Of a stretch of DNA of 64,000 bases, positions 50,513 through 59,089 are shown one piece after another; position 1 is the first letter of the stretch, and each line of letters begins with the position of its first letter. Both the position numbers and the translations under genes were made by a program. Where the stretch lies: assembly GCA_035456405.1 (NCBI GenBank), contig DATIDG010000020.1, positions 1-64,000 of the forward strand. Direction: 5' to 3'. The notes beneath the pieces were generated by a model. It was not told the origin of the DNA and ran no database searches. It saw nothing but the letters and a program-made list of their open reading frames with translations. This stretch comes from JAGVSZ01 sp035456405 (GTDB lineage Bacteria > Pseudomonadota > Gammaproteobacteria > Burkholderiales > SG8-39).

Positions 50513-51319
50513 ATGGCCGTCGTCCTGAAAACCGCCGATGAAATCGAGAAGATGCGGGTCGCTGGCCGGCTCGCATCGGAAGTGCTCGACTACATCGCGC
50601 CGCACGTGAAGGCCGGCATCACGACCGCCGGGCTCGACCGGCTCTGCCACGAGTACATGGTCGCCGTCCAGGGCACCGTGCCCGCGCCGCTCAACTACGC
50701 GCCGCCGGGCTATCCGCCGTTTCCGAAGTCGATCTGCACGTCGGTGAACCATCAGGTGTGCCACGGCGTGCCGGGCGACAAGGTGCTCAAGAACGGCGAC
50801 ATCCTGAACGTCGACATCACCGTCATCAAGGACGGCTATCACGGCGACACCAGCCGGATGTTCCACGTGGGCGAGCCGTCGATCCAGGCGCGGCGCCTCT
50901 GCGACGTCACGTGCGAATGCATGTGGCTCGGCATCCTCGCCGTGCGCCCCGGAGCCTATCTCGGCGACATCGGTGCGGCGATCCAGCGCCACGCCGAAAG
51001 CCACGGCTACAGCGTCGTGCGCGAGTTCTGCGGCCATGGCATCGGCCGCAAGTTCCACGAGGAGCCCCAAGTTCTTCACTACGGCCGTCCCGGCACCGGT
51101 CTGAAGCTGGAGCCCGGCATGATCTTCACGGTCGAACCCATGATCAACGCCGGGCGCCCGGCTATCCGCGAGTTGGCCGACGGGTGGACGATCGTCACCA
51201 AGGACCACAGCCTTTCGGCGCAATGGGAGCACACCGTGCTCGTCACCGAGTCGGGCCATGAGGTGCTGACGCTCTCGGCGGGCGCGCCGCCGATGCCTCA
51301 GTCGCTGCTCGCGGCCTGA
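50513..51319 (+). CDS. map: methionine aminopeptidase, type I
   Basis: A 268-residue enzyme removing initiator methionine. Metal ligands are in NVDITVIKDGYHGDTSRMF (two Asp), CGHGIGRKFHE (His), FTVEPMI (Glu) and WEHTVLV (Glu). Divergent from rpsB, a common arrangement, and 11 bases upstream of glnD. Confidence 0.97.
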   Translation: MAVVLKTADEIEKMRVAGRLASEVLDYIAPHVKAGITTAGLDRLCHEYMVAVQGTVPAPLNYAPPGYPPFPKSICTSVNHQVCHGVPGDKVLKNGDILNVDITVIKDGYHGDTSRMFHVGEPSIQARRLCDVTCECMWLGILAVRPGAYLGDIGAAIQRHAESHGYSVVREFCGHGIGRKFHEEPQVLHYGRPGTGLKLEPGMIFTVEPMINAGRPAIRELADGWTIVTKDHSLSAQWEHTVLVTESGHEVLTLSAGAPPMPQSLLAA

Positions 51320-51330
51320 CGGGGCACCCG

Positions 51331-53913
51331 ATGGGCTCGATGCCGGCTCGCCGACTGGAGGCGCACAGCGGCGTCGCCTTCTGCCGGCAGCGCCTCGCGC
51401 AGGAGCGCGCCCGGCTGCGGGCCGAGTATGACAGCGGGCGCGACGCGGCGCGGTATCTGCGTGGCCACCGACGCGCGGTCGACGCGACGCTTCGTGACCT
51501 GTGGCACGGCGCCGGAGTTCCAAAGGCTCTCGCGCTGGTGGCAGTCGGGGGGTATGGCCGCGGCGAGCTCTATCCGCACTCCGACGTCGATGTCCTAATA
51601 CTCCTCCCCGGCGCGCTCGCGGCGCCCGACGCGCAGGCGGTGGAACGCTTCGTCGGGCAGATGTGGGACGTCGGGCTGGAACTCGGCCACAGCGTGCGCA
51701 CCGTCGACCAGTGCGTCGATGAAGCCGCCAAGGACATCACCGTGCAGACCGCGATGCTCGAGGCGCGCCAGCTCGGCGGCAGCCGCGCGCTGTTCCGCGC
51801 CTTCCGGGACGTGCTGCACGCCGGGTTCGATCCGCAGGCGTTCTTCAAGGCGAAGCGGCTGGAGCAGGAGCAGCGGCACGAGAAGTTCCAGGACAGTCCC
51901 TATAGCCTGGAGCCGAACCTAAAGGAAGCGCCCGGCGGCCTGCGCGACCTGCAGGTGATCCTGTGGGTCAGTCGGGCAAGCGGCCTCGGTGCCGACTGGC
52001 GGGCGCTCGCGGCAAGGGGCCTCGTCACCCGCCAGGAGGCGTCCCAGCTGCGGCGCCACGCCGAATTCCTCGCCGAGATCCGGATCCGGCTCCACTTCCT
52101 GACGGGGCGCCGCGAGGACCGGATACTCTTCGATTACCAGAACGCGCTCGCCGAGGACTTCCAGGCGGTCGCCACCGCAGCGCGCCGCCCGAGCGAGACG
52201 TTCATGCAGCGCTACTTCCGTACGGCGAAAGCGGTCACGCAACTGAACACCATCCTGTTGCAGAACCTCGGCGCCGCGATCTTTCCGGCCTTTGCCGCGG
52301 CGCCGGAGCCGCTCAACGAGCGCTTCCAGGCGGTGCGCGAGCTGCTCGACGCGCGCGATCCGCAGCTCTTCGAGCGTGAGCCGCGCGCGATCCTGGAAGG
52401 ATTCATGCTGCTGCAGCAGCACTCCGAGCTAAAGGGGATGACCGCGCCGACTCTGCGCGCGCTGTGGCGCGCGCGCATGCGGATCGACAGCCGCTTCCGG
52501 CGCGATCCCGCCAACCGCTCGCTGTTCCTCGAGATCCTCCAGCAGCCGCGCGGGATCGTGCACGAGCTGCGGCGCATGAACCAGTACTCGATCCTCGGGC
52601 GCTACCTGCCTGCCTGGGGCCGCATCGTCGGCCAGATGCAGCACGATCTCTTCCACGTCTACACCGTGGACCAGCACATCCTGCAGGTCATCCGCAACGT
52701 GCGTCGCTTCACGATGGTCGAGTTCGCGCACGAGTACCCCTTGTGCAGCCGCCTGATCGCCAACTTCGAGCGTCACTGGCTCTTGTACGTCGCTGCGATG
52801 TTTCACGACATCGCGAAGGGCCGCAGCGGCGACCACTCGCACCTCGGCATGCTCGATGCGCGCCGCTTCTGCCGCGTGCACGGGTTGCAGCGGGAGGACC
52901 GCCAGCTGGTCGAGTTCCTCGTCGAGCATCACCTCACCATGTCGGCGGTGGCCCAGAAGAAGGATCTCTCGGACCCCGAAGTGATCCGCGACTTCGCAGG
53001 GATCATGCAGACCGAGCGCAATCTGACCGCCCTGTACCTCCTCACCGTCGCCGACATCCGCGGCACCAGCCCAAAGGTCTGGAACGCATGGAAAGGCAAG
53101 CTCCTCGAGGATCTCTTCCGGCTGACCCGGCGGGTGCTGCGCGGCGATGTCGTCGGCTATGACCGGGACGTGCAGGCCAAGCAGGCGGAGGCCCTGCGTC
53201 TCCTGCGCCTGTATGCGCTGTCGGACCGCGTCGGCGAGCGGCTGTGGAGCGAGCTGGACGTCGCGTACTTCCTGCGCCACGACCCGCAGGAGATCGCCTG
53301 GCAGACCCGCAACCTCCATTTCCGAGTGGACGCCGATCAGCCGGTGGTGAAGGCGCGCCTGTCGCCGATCGGCGAGGGGCTGCAGGTGATGATCTACACG
53401 AAGGACCAGCCCGAGCTGTTCGCGCGCATCTGCGGCTACTTCGAGTCGATCGGATTCTCGATCGCCGACGCCAAGATCCACACGACGCGGCACGGCTATG
53501 CGCTCGACACGTTCCTGGTGCTCGGCACCGGCCCGTCGCCGCACTATCGCGAGATGATTAGCCTCATCGAGCACGACCTCGCCGAGCGCCTCGTCCGGGA
53601 GGCGCCGCTCGGACCGCCGACGCGCGGGCGCGTCTCGCGGCAGCTCAAGCACTTTCCGATCACGCCTGAGGTGCACGTCCGCCCCGACGAGAGGGGCTCC
53701 TACTACTCGCTCTCGATCACCGCTGGAGACCGCCCCGGCCTGCTGTACGCGATCGCGCGCGTCTTCAGCAAGTACCGCCTCGACCTGCACACCGCGAAGA
53801 TCGTGACGCTCGGCGAGCGCGCCGAGGACGTGTTCGTGGTGAGCGGCGAGGCGCTCGGCAACTCTCGCACGATGCTGCAGCTCGAGCAGGAGCTGCTCGA
53901 AGCGCTGCAGTAG
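51331..53913 (+). CDS. glnD: bifunctional uridylyltransferase/uridylyl-removing enzyme GlnD
   Basis: The 860-residue nitrogen sensor modifies PII. Nucleotidyltransferase motif GGYGRGELYPHSDVDV (73-88), HD hydrolase domain (MFHDIAKGRSGDHS) and two C-terminal ACT domains (LQVMIYTKDQPELFARICGY; YSLSITAGDRPGLLYAIARV) that bind glutamine are present. ATG 51331 or 51340 could be the start. Confidence 0.97.
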   Translation: MGSMPARRLEAHSGVAFCRQRLAQERARLRAEYDSGRDAARYLRGHRRAVDATLRDLWHGAGVPKALALVAVGGYGRGELYPHSDVDVLILLPGALAAPDAQAVERFVGQMWDVGLELGHSVRTVDQCVDEAAKDITVQTAMLEARQLGGSRALFRAFRDVLHAGFDPQAFFKAKRLEQEQRHEKFQDSPYSLEPNLKEAPGGLRDLQVILWVSRASGLGADWRALAARGLVTRQEASQLRRHAEFLAEIRIRLHFLTGRREDRILFDYQNALAEDFQAVATAARRPSETFMQRYFRTAKAVTQLNTILLQNLGAAIFPAFAAAPEPLNERFQAVRELLDARDPQLFEREPRAILEGFMLLQQHSELKGMTAPTLRALWRARMRIDSRFRRDPANRSLFLEILQQPRGIVHELRRMNQYSILGRYLPAWGRIVGQMQHDLFHVYTVDQHILQVIRNVRRFTMVEFAHEYPLCSRLIANFERHWLLYVAAMFHDIAKGRSGDHSHLGMLDARRFCRVHGLQREDRQLVEFLVEHHLTMSAVAQKKDLSDPEVIRDFAGIMQTERNLTALYLLTVADIRGTSPKVWNAWKGKLLEDLFRLTRRVLRGDVVGYDRDVQAKQAEALRLLRLYALSDRVGERLWSELDVAYFLRHDPQEIAWQTRNLHFRVDADQPVVKARLSPIGEGLQVMIYTKDQPELFARICGYFESIGFSIADAKIHTTRHGYALDTFLVLGTGPSPHYREMISLIEHDLAERLVREAPLGPPTRGRVSRQLKHFPITPEVHVRPDERGSYYSLSITAGDRPGLLYAIARVFSKYRLDLHTAKIVTLGERAEDVFVVSGEALGNSRTMLQLEQELLEALQ

Positions 53914-53919
53914 CGCGAA

Positions 53920-54450
53920 TCAGTCCTCGCCGAGATCCTGGCCGGGAAACAGGGCGTCGATAAAGCCGAACTTCGTGAGGTCGCGGATCCGCGTCGGATA
54001 GAGGATGCCGTCGAGGTGGTCGACCTCGTGCTGCACGACGCGGGCGTGGAAGTCGGCCACGGTCCGGTCGATCGGCCGTCCTTGCTCGTCGGACCCGCGG
54101 TAGCGTAGCTGCCGGTAGCGCGGCACCAGCCCGCGCATCCCGGGGACCGAGAGGCAGCCTTCCCAGCCTTCCACCAGCTCGCCGCCGATCGGTTCGAGGA
54201 CCGGATTGATCAAGACCGTGTCGGGCACCTCTTCGGCGTCGGGATAGCGCGGGTTCGCGTGCACGCCGAAGATGACGACCCGCAACCCGACCCCGATCTG
54301 GGGCGCCGCGAGCCCTGCCCCGTTCCGGTGCGCCATCGTGTCGCGCATGTCCGCGACCAGCGCGTGCAGTTCGGGCGTATCGAACTCGCTCACCGGCCGC
54401 GCGCGCTCGAGCAGCCTCGGATCGCCCATGCGCAGGATGTCGCGAATCAT
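53920..54450 (-). CDS. def: peptide deformylase
   Basis: A 176-residue iron/zinc deformylase: GAGLAAPQ (44-51), metal ligands C99 (EGCLSVP) and H141/H145 (HEVDHLDG), with E142 catalytic. It is not beside fmt, and an additional def elsewhere is likely. Last gene of the minus-strand series; it overlaps the MTIP gene by 4 bases and converges with glnD. Confidence 0.95.
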   Translation of the reverse strand: MIRDILRMGDPRLLERARPVSEFDTPELHALVADMRDTMAHRNGAGLAAPQIGVGLRVVIFGVHANPRYPDAEEVPDTVLINPVLEPIGGELVEGWEGCLSVPGMRGLVPRYRQLRYRGSDEQGRPIDRTVADFHARVVQHEVDHLDGILYPTRIRDLTKFGFIDALFPGQDLGED

Positions 54451-55187
54451 TCGAGCGTGACCAGCTCTTCGATGATGCGCCGCGCCCGCGCGATGGTCTG
54501 GTGCAGCATCTGCTCGATGCCTTCCAGCCGGATTCCGGTCGCGCTTTCGCCGCGACCGGCGGCGTGGTTGACGACGACCGCGATCGTGGCGTAGGCGAGG
54601 TCGATTTCGCGCGCGAGCGCCGCCTCGGGCATCCCCGTCATGCCCACCACTTCGGCGCCGTCGCGCTCGAGCCGGTCGATCTCGGCAGACGTCTCGAGGC
54701 GCGGCCCCTGCGTGGCGGCGTAGACGGCCCCCTCCAGCACGTTCTCGCCGCAGGCGCGCGCGGCCGCCAGGATCTTCTGCCGCACCGGCTCGGCGTACGG
54801 CCGCGTGAAGTCGACGTGCGTCACCGGCACGTCGCCGCCTTCGAAGAAGGTCGAGCGGCGCCCCCAAGTGTAGTCGATGATCTGGTGCGGAACCACCAGC
54901 ATGCCGGGGCCGAGGGCAGCGCGGATCCCGCCGACGGACGCGACCGACACAATCTCCGTCGCACCGCCTTCGCGCAACGCCCAGACGTTCGCGCGGTAGT
55001 TGACCTCGTGCGGCGGAATCGTGTGCCCGTATCCGTGGCGCGCGAGGAAGAGCACTTCCCGGTCCCTGAGCCGACCGAAGGTGAGCGCGCCGGACGGCTC
55101 GCCGTAAGGCGTCCGGACCGCCTTGCGATGGGTCACGTCCAGGCTCGCGAGCTGTGTCAGCCCGCTCCCGCCTATGATGGCCAGCAT
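54447..55187 (-). CDS. S-methyl-5'-thioinosine phosphorylase (MTIP)
   Basis: A 246-residue PNP/MTAP-family enzyme starting MLAIIGGSGLTQLASL. The whole length follows the Pseudomonas MTIP pattern: ARHGYGHTIPPHEVNYRAN, ASVGGIRAALGPG, THVDFTRPYAEP, TQGPRLETSAEI and GMTGMPEAALAREIDL. MTIP yields hypoxanthine and methylthioribose-1-phosphate. MTA phosphorylase is the alternative annotation. Its ATG overlaps the hpt stop (TAATG), and Hpt would salvage the hypoxanthine. Confidence 0.85.
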   Translation of the reverse strand: MLAIIGGSGLTQLASLDVTHRKAVRTPYGEPSGALTFGRLRDREVLFLARHGYGHTIPPHEVNYRANVWALREGGATEIVSVASVGGIRAALGPGMLVVPHQIIDYTWGRRSTFFEGGDVPVTHVDFTRPYAEPVRQKILAAARACGENVLEGAVYAATQGPRLETSAEIDRLERDGAEVVGMTGMPEAALAREIDLAYATIAVVVNHAAGRGESATGIRLEGIEQMLHQTIARARRIIEELVTLE

Positions 55188-55732
55188 TATTCTTTCAGCG
55201 CATAAATGGCCGGCAGGTTGCGCCACGACCCATACGCGTCGAGGCCGCAGCCGAACACGAAGCGATCGGGAATGCGCAGGCCGACGAAGTCGGGTTCGAT
55301 CGGCTTCGGGCGACCGGTGAGCTTGTCGGTGAGGACCGCTACGTGGCACGACGTAGCGCCGCGCCCCAGCACCTTTGCCTTGATGGCCGCGAGCGTGTCG
55401 CCGGCGTCGAGGATGTCGTCCACGACCAGCACCGCACGGCCTTTCACCATGTCGCCCGGCTCCACCTTCCAGCGGACACTGCGGCCGTCGATCTCGGCGC
55501 CGTAGCGAGACGCGTGGACGTAGTCGAGGTGGAGCGGGAACCGCAGAAGCGGGAGCAGCTTGCCGCAAAAGAACAGTGCGCCGTTCATGACGCAAAGCAC
55601 GAGGGGGTACGCATCACAGAAGCGTGCCGTGATCTCCGCGGCCAGGCGCTCGATCGCGCGGTCGACCTCTTCCGCCGGGCAGACGAGCTCGGCCTCGTCG
55701 AGCATCTTCCACGCCTGCTCCGCTGTGAGCAT
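55187..55732 (-). CDS. hpt: hypoxanthine-guanine phosphoribosyltransferase
   Basis: A 181-residue type I PRTase. PRPP-binding motif VLVVDDILDAGDTL (101-114), flexible-loop Tyr region (LDYVHASRYGAE) and C-terminal FGCGLDAYGSWRNLP are present. ATG 55732 fits the length of the family branch linked with MTIP. Follows the dsrE gene by 14 bases. Confidence 0.92.
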   Translation of the reverse strand: MLTAEQAWKMLDEAELVCPAEEVDRAIERLAAEITARFCDAYPLVLCVMNGALFFCGKLLPLLRFPLHLDYVHASRYGAEIDGRSVRWKVEPGDMVKGRAVLVVDDILDAGDTLAAIKAKVLGRGATSCHVAVLTDKLTGRPKPIEPDFVGLRIPDRFVFGCGLDAYGSWRNLPAIYALKE

Positions 55733-55746
55733 CCGGCAGCGCCGGC

Positions 55747-56115
55747 TCAGTACGTGAAGGTGACGACGTCGTCGTCCATCGCCTGGGAGATCACGTAGGC
55801 GCCGCCGACCGTCTCCTCGATCTCGGGGATCAGCTCCTTGCCCCACAGGTCGAGCGTCGGCGTGCACACCTTGAACTTCACGCCGGCCTCGTGCGCGTCC
55901 TTGATGAAGTCGTAGACGTTCTTCGGCGAGTCCTCCTTGATCTTCAGCTTCTCGGCGACGCCCTTGATCGCCAGCTCGCCCGCGCGGCCGGTCATGATGA
56001 CCTCGACCTCGTATTCCATCGCCGCCGCCACGGTCGCCTGAAAAAACGGCGCGCCGAGCTCCGAGCCGTTCCGCGGATCGGTGTTCACCATCACGATCAT
56101 CAGCTTGTCGGCCAT
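55747..56115 (-). CDS. DsrE family protein
   Basis: A 122-residue Rossmann-like DsrE/TusD-fold protein: KLMIVMVNTDPRNGSELGAP, VIMTGRAGELAIKG, VYDFIKDAHEAGVKFKVCTP. One cysteine (in FKVCTPT) sits where family members place the sulfur-carrying Cys, so sulfur-relay chemistry is possible. GGAGGGG precedes the ATG. An inverted repeat overlaps its probable transcription start. Confidence 0.85.
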   Translation of the reverse strand: MADKLMIVMVNTDPRNGSELGAPFFQATVAAAMEYEVEVIMTGRAGELAIKGVAEKLKIKEDSPKNVYDFIKDAHEAGVKFKVCTPTLDLWGKELIPEIEETVGGAYVISQAMDDDVVTFTY

Positions 56116-56130
56116 ATCCCCTCCGGAATA

Positions 56131-56157
56131 TTAGCGATTGCTAACGCTTTCGAGTAT
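56131..56157 (-). promoter_or_regulatory. candidate promoter and operator of the dsrE-hpt-MTIP-def series
   Basis: On the minus strand a TATACT (56157-56152) in GGCTATACT could be the -10. The palindrome TTAGCGATTGCTAA (56131-56144, 5-bp arms) lies at the expected start point, where a repressor would block transcription. No good -35 is seen. Confidence 0.45.
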
Positions 56158-56187
56158 AGCCGAAGCCCGCACCGGCAAGGCACGCAA

Positions 56188-57057
56188 TCACCGGCCGCCA
56201 CCCGCCAGCCACGCAGTGAACGCCCCGCCGACCTCCGGATGCTTCCGGCCGAGCGCGACCGTCGCCTGCAGATATCCGAGCTTCGACCCGCAGTCGTACC
56301 GCGTGCCCTGGAACCGGTACGCGAGGATGCGCTCCTCGCGGAGCAGCGACGCGATCCCGTCCGTGAGCTGGATCTCGCCGCCGGCGCCGGGGCGCGCACG
56401 CTCGAGGTGGTGAAAGATGCGCGGCGTGAGCACGTAGCGCCCGATCACGGCGAGGGTCGACGGGGCCGCCTCCGGCAGCGGCTTCTCGACGATCGCTTCG
56501 ACCGACTCGAGCCGGTCGTCGACCCGTGTCGCGCGCACGATCCCGTAGCTCGCGGTCTGGCTCCTGGGCACCTCCTGGACGCCGAGCACCGACCGCCCCT
56601 CGCGCGCGAAGACGTCCACCATCTGCTTCACGACCGGCGGGTCGCCGTCGATCAGGTCATCGGCGAGAATCACCGCGAACGGCTCGTCGTTGATCACCGG
56701 CCTGGCGCAGAGCACCGCGTGGCCCAGGCCGAGCTGCTCCGGCTGGCGGATGTAGATGCAGCTCACGTCCGGCGGCAGGATCCCCTGCACCAGCTCGAGC
56801 AGATCCTTCTTGCCGCGGCTCGCGAGCTCGCTCTCGATCTCGTAGGCCTTGTCGAAATGATCTTCGATCGCGCGTTTGTTCCGGCCGGTGATGAAGATCA
56901 TCTCGGTGAGGCCGGCCGCGACCGCCTCCTCCACCGCGTACTGGATGAGCGGCTTGTCGACGATCGGCATCATCTCCTTCGGACTCGCCTTGGTCGCCGG
57001 GAGAAACCGGCTGCCGAACCCCGCCACCGGGAACACCGCTTTGGTCATCGCGCGCAT
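56188..57057 (-). CDS. galU: UTP-glucose-1-phosphate uridylyltransferase
   Basis: A 289-residue nucleotidyltransferase making UDP-glucose. FPVAGFGSRFLPATKASPKEM split across the N-terminus, VDKPLIQYAVEEA, ADDLIDG (metal Asp) and VEKPLPEAAPS are typical. ATG 57057 or 57048. In a cell with SenB, UDP-sugars are also selenosugar precursors; that is only a note. Confidence 0.95.
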   Translation of the reverse strand: MRAMTKAVFPVAGFGSRFLPATKASPKEMMPIVDKPLIQYAVEEAVAAGLTEMIFITGRNKRAIEDHFDKAYEIESELASRGKKDLLELVQGILPPDVSCIYIRQPEQLGLGHAVLCARPVINDEPFAVILADDLIDGDPPVVKQMVDVFAREGRSVLGVQEVPRSQTASYGIVRATRVDDRLESVEAIVEKPLPEAAPSTLAVIGRYVLTPRIFHHLERARPGAGGEIQLTDGIASLLREERILAYRFQGTRYDCGSKLGYLQATVALGRKHPEVGGAFTAWLAGGGR

Positions 57058-57069
57058 GCTGCGTCCACC

Positions 57070-59088
57070 TCAACCTTTCACGAGCTTCTTCAATCCGCCC
57101 TCGTCGAGCAGCGTGATGCCGAGCGCCTCGGCCTTCGCCAGCTTGCTGCCTGCATCCGCCCCGACGACCACGTAGTCGGTCCTCTTCGACACGGAGCCGG
57201 TCACCCTGCCGCCATGCGACTCGATCAGCGCCGCGGCGTCCTCACGCGTCATGCCCGGGAGCGTTCCGGTGAGGACGAAGGTCTTGCCGGCGAGCCGCCC
57301 GGCCGACGGGGCGCGACGGGGCGTTCCCTCCTCCCAGTGGACGCCGCGCCGCCGCAGCGCGGCGATCACGTCGCGATTGTGCCGCTCCGCGAAGAACCGC
57401 GCGATCGACATCGCGACGATCGGCCCCACGTCCGGCACTTCCTGCAGCGCGTCCTCGTCCGCCTTCAGCAACGGATCGAGGGCGCCGAAGTGCGCGGCGA
57501 GGTCCCGCGCCGTCGCCTCGCCGACGTTACGAATGCCGAGCGCGTAGATGAAGCGGGCAAGCGTCGTGCGCTTGGACCGTTCGAGCGCCGCAACCACATT
57601 CTGCGCCGACTTCTCTCCCATGCGCTCCAGCCCCGCCAGCCGCTCCACATCGAGCGCGTAAAGGTCCGCCGGGGTCTTGACCATTTCCGCGTCGACGAGC
57701 TGGTCCACGAGCTTCTCGCCCAGCCCCTCGATGTCCAGCGCACGCCGCGACGCGAAGTGCAGCAGCGCCTGCTTGCGCTGCGCCGGGCAGAACAGACCGC
57801 CGGTGCAGCGTGCGATCGCCTCGTCCGGGAGCCGGACAACGTCCGAGCCGCATACGGGACATCTGGGGGGAACATGAAACAGCGGCGCGTGGGCCTTACG
57901 CGTGCCGGGCACCGCACGCACCACCTCGGGGATCACGTCGCCCGCGCGGCGCACAACCACGGTATCGCCGACGCGGATGTCCTTGCGGTGCAGCTCATCT
58001 TCGTTGTGCAACGTGGCGTTGGTCACCGTCACCCCGCCGACGAATACCGGCTTCAGCCGCGCGACCGGCGTGATTGCCCCGGTGCGGCCGACCTGCACCT
58101 CGATCGCGAGGAGCTCGGTCGCGGCCTCCTCGGCTGGAAATTTGTGGGCGACGGCGAACCGGGGCGCGCGCGCGACGAACCCGAGACGCTCCTGATCGGC
58201 GAGTCGGTTCACCTTGTACACGACGCCGTCAATGTCGTACGGCAGCTTCGTGCGCTTGGCCTCGAGGTCCCGGTAATAGCCGAGCACCCCTGCAGCACCC
58301 CGGGCGGTGCGGCGCTCCGCACAAACGGGGAGGCCGAGGTTACCCAGGATGTCCAGCAGACCGGCTTGGGTCCCAGGGACGTGCAGCCCCTCGGTCTCGC
58401 CGATTCCATATGCGAAGAACCGCAGTGGCCGGCTCGCCGTGACCCTCGAGTCGAGCTGGCGCAGGCTTCCGGCCGCTGCGTTGCGTGGGTTGGCGAACTC
58501 CTTCGCGCCAGCGTCGCGCTGCCGGGCGTTGAGCCGCTCGAAGTCGCGGCGATAGATGACGACCTCCCCGCGCACCTCGAGCAGTCGGGGTGGGTGGTCC
58601 GAGCGCAGCCGGAGGGGAATGCTTTTCACGGTGCGGAGGTTGGGCGAGACATCCTCGCCCTCGTAGCCGTCGCCCCGCGTCGCGCCCTGCGCGAAGACGC
58701 CCCGCTCGTACGCCAGGCTGATCGCGAGGCCGTCGAACTTCGGCTCGCACGCATACTCGACCACCGCGGCGTCGAGCCCCTCGCGCACGCGCCGGTCGAA
58801 CGCCTCGATCTCCTCGTCTTCGAACGCGTTGTTGAGCGAAAGCATCGGCACGCGATGGCGCACCGTGCCGAACACCTCGAGCGGTGCCGCGCCTACGCGC
58901 CGCGTCGGCGAGTCGGGGGTGGCGAGCTCAGGATCCTGCGCTTCGAGGTCCTGCAGCTCACGGAACAGCCTGTCGTACTCGGCGTCGCTGATCGTGGGCG
59001 CGTCGAGCACGTAGTACCGATGGTTGGCCTCCTCGATCGCCGCACGCAGCTCCCGGACGCGTGCCGCGGCCCCACGGGCGCTTCTCAT
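57070..59088 (-). CDS. ligA: NAD-dependent DNA ligase
   Basis: The 672-residue ligase has catalytic K117 in EPKFDGLAISL, the OB fold, a four-cysteine zinc finger (CPVCGSD, then RCTGGLFCPAQ), helix-hairpin-helix repeats and a C-terminal BRCT domain (AGKTFVLTGTLPGMTREDAA). The ATG is one base after the zipA stop. Complete. Confidence 0.97.
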   Translation of the reverse strand: MRSARGAAARVRELRAAIEEANHRYYVLDAPTISDAEYDRLFRELQDLEAQDPELATPDSPTRRVGAAPLEVFGTVRHRVPMLSLNNAFEDEEIEAFDRRVREGLDAAVVEYACEPKFDGLAISLAYERGVFAQGATRGDGYEGEDVSPNLRTVKSIPLRLRSDHPPRLLEVRGEVVIYRRDFERLNARQRDAGAKEFANPRNAAAGSLRQLDSRVTASRPLRFFAYGIGETEGLHVPGTQAGLLDILGNLGLPVCAERRTARGAAGVLGYYRDLEAKRTKLPYDIDGVVYKVNRLADQERLGFVARAPRFAVAHKFPAEEAATELLAIEVQVGRTGAITPVARLKPVFVGGVTVTNATLHNEDELHRKDIRVGDTVVVRRAGDVIPEVVRAVPGTRKAHAPLFHVPPRCPVCGSDVVRLPDEAIARCTGGLFCPAQRKQALLHFASRRALDIEGLGEKLVDQLVDAEMVKTPADLYALDVERLAGLERMGEKSAQNVVAALERSKRTTLARFIYALGIRNVGEATARDLAAHFGALDPLLKADEDALQEVPDVGPIVAMSIARFFAERHNRDVIAALRRRGVHWEEGTPRRAPSAGRLAGKTFVLTGTLPGMTREDAAALIESHGGRVTGSVSKRTDYVVVGADAGSKLAKAEALGITLLDEGGLKKLVKG

Positions 59089-59089
59089 C

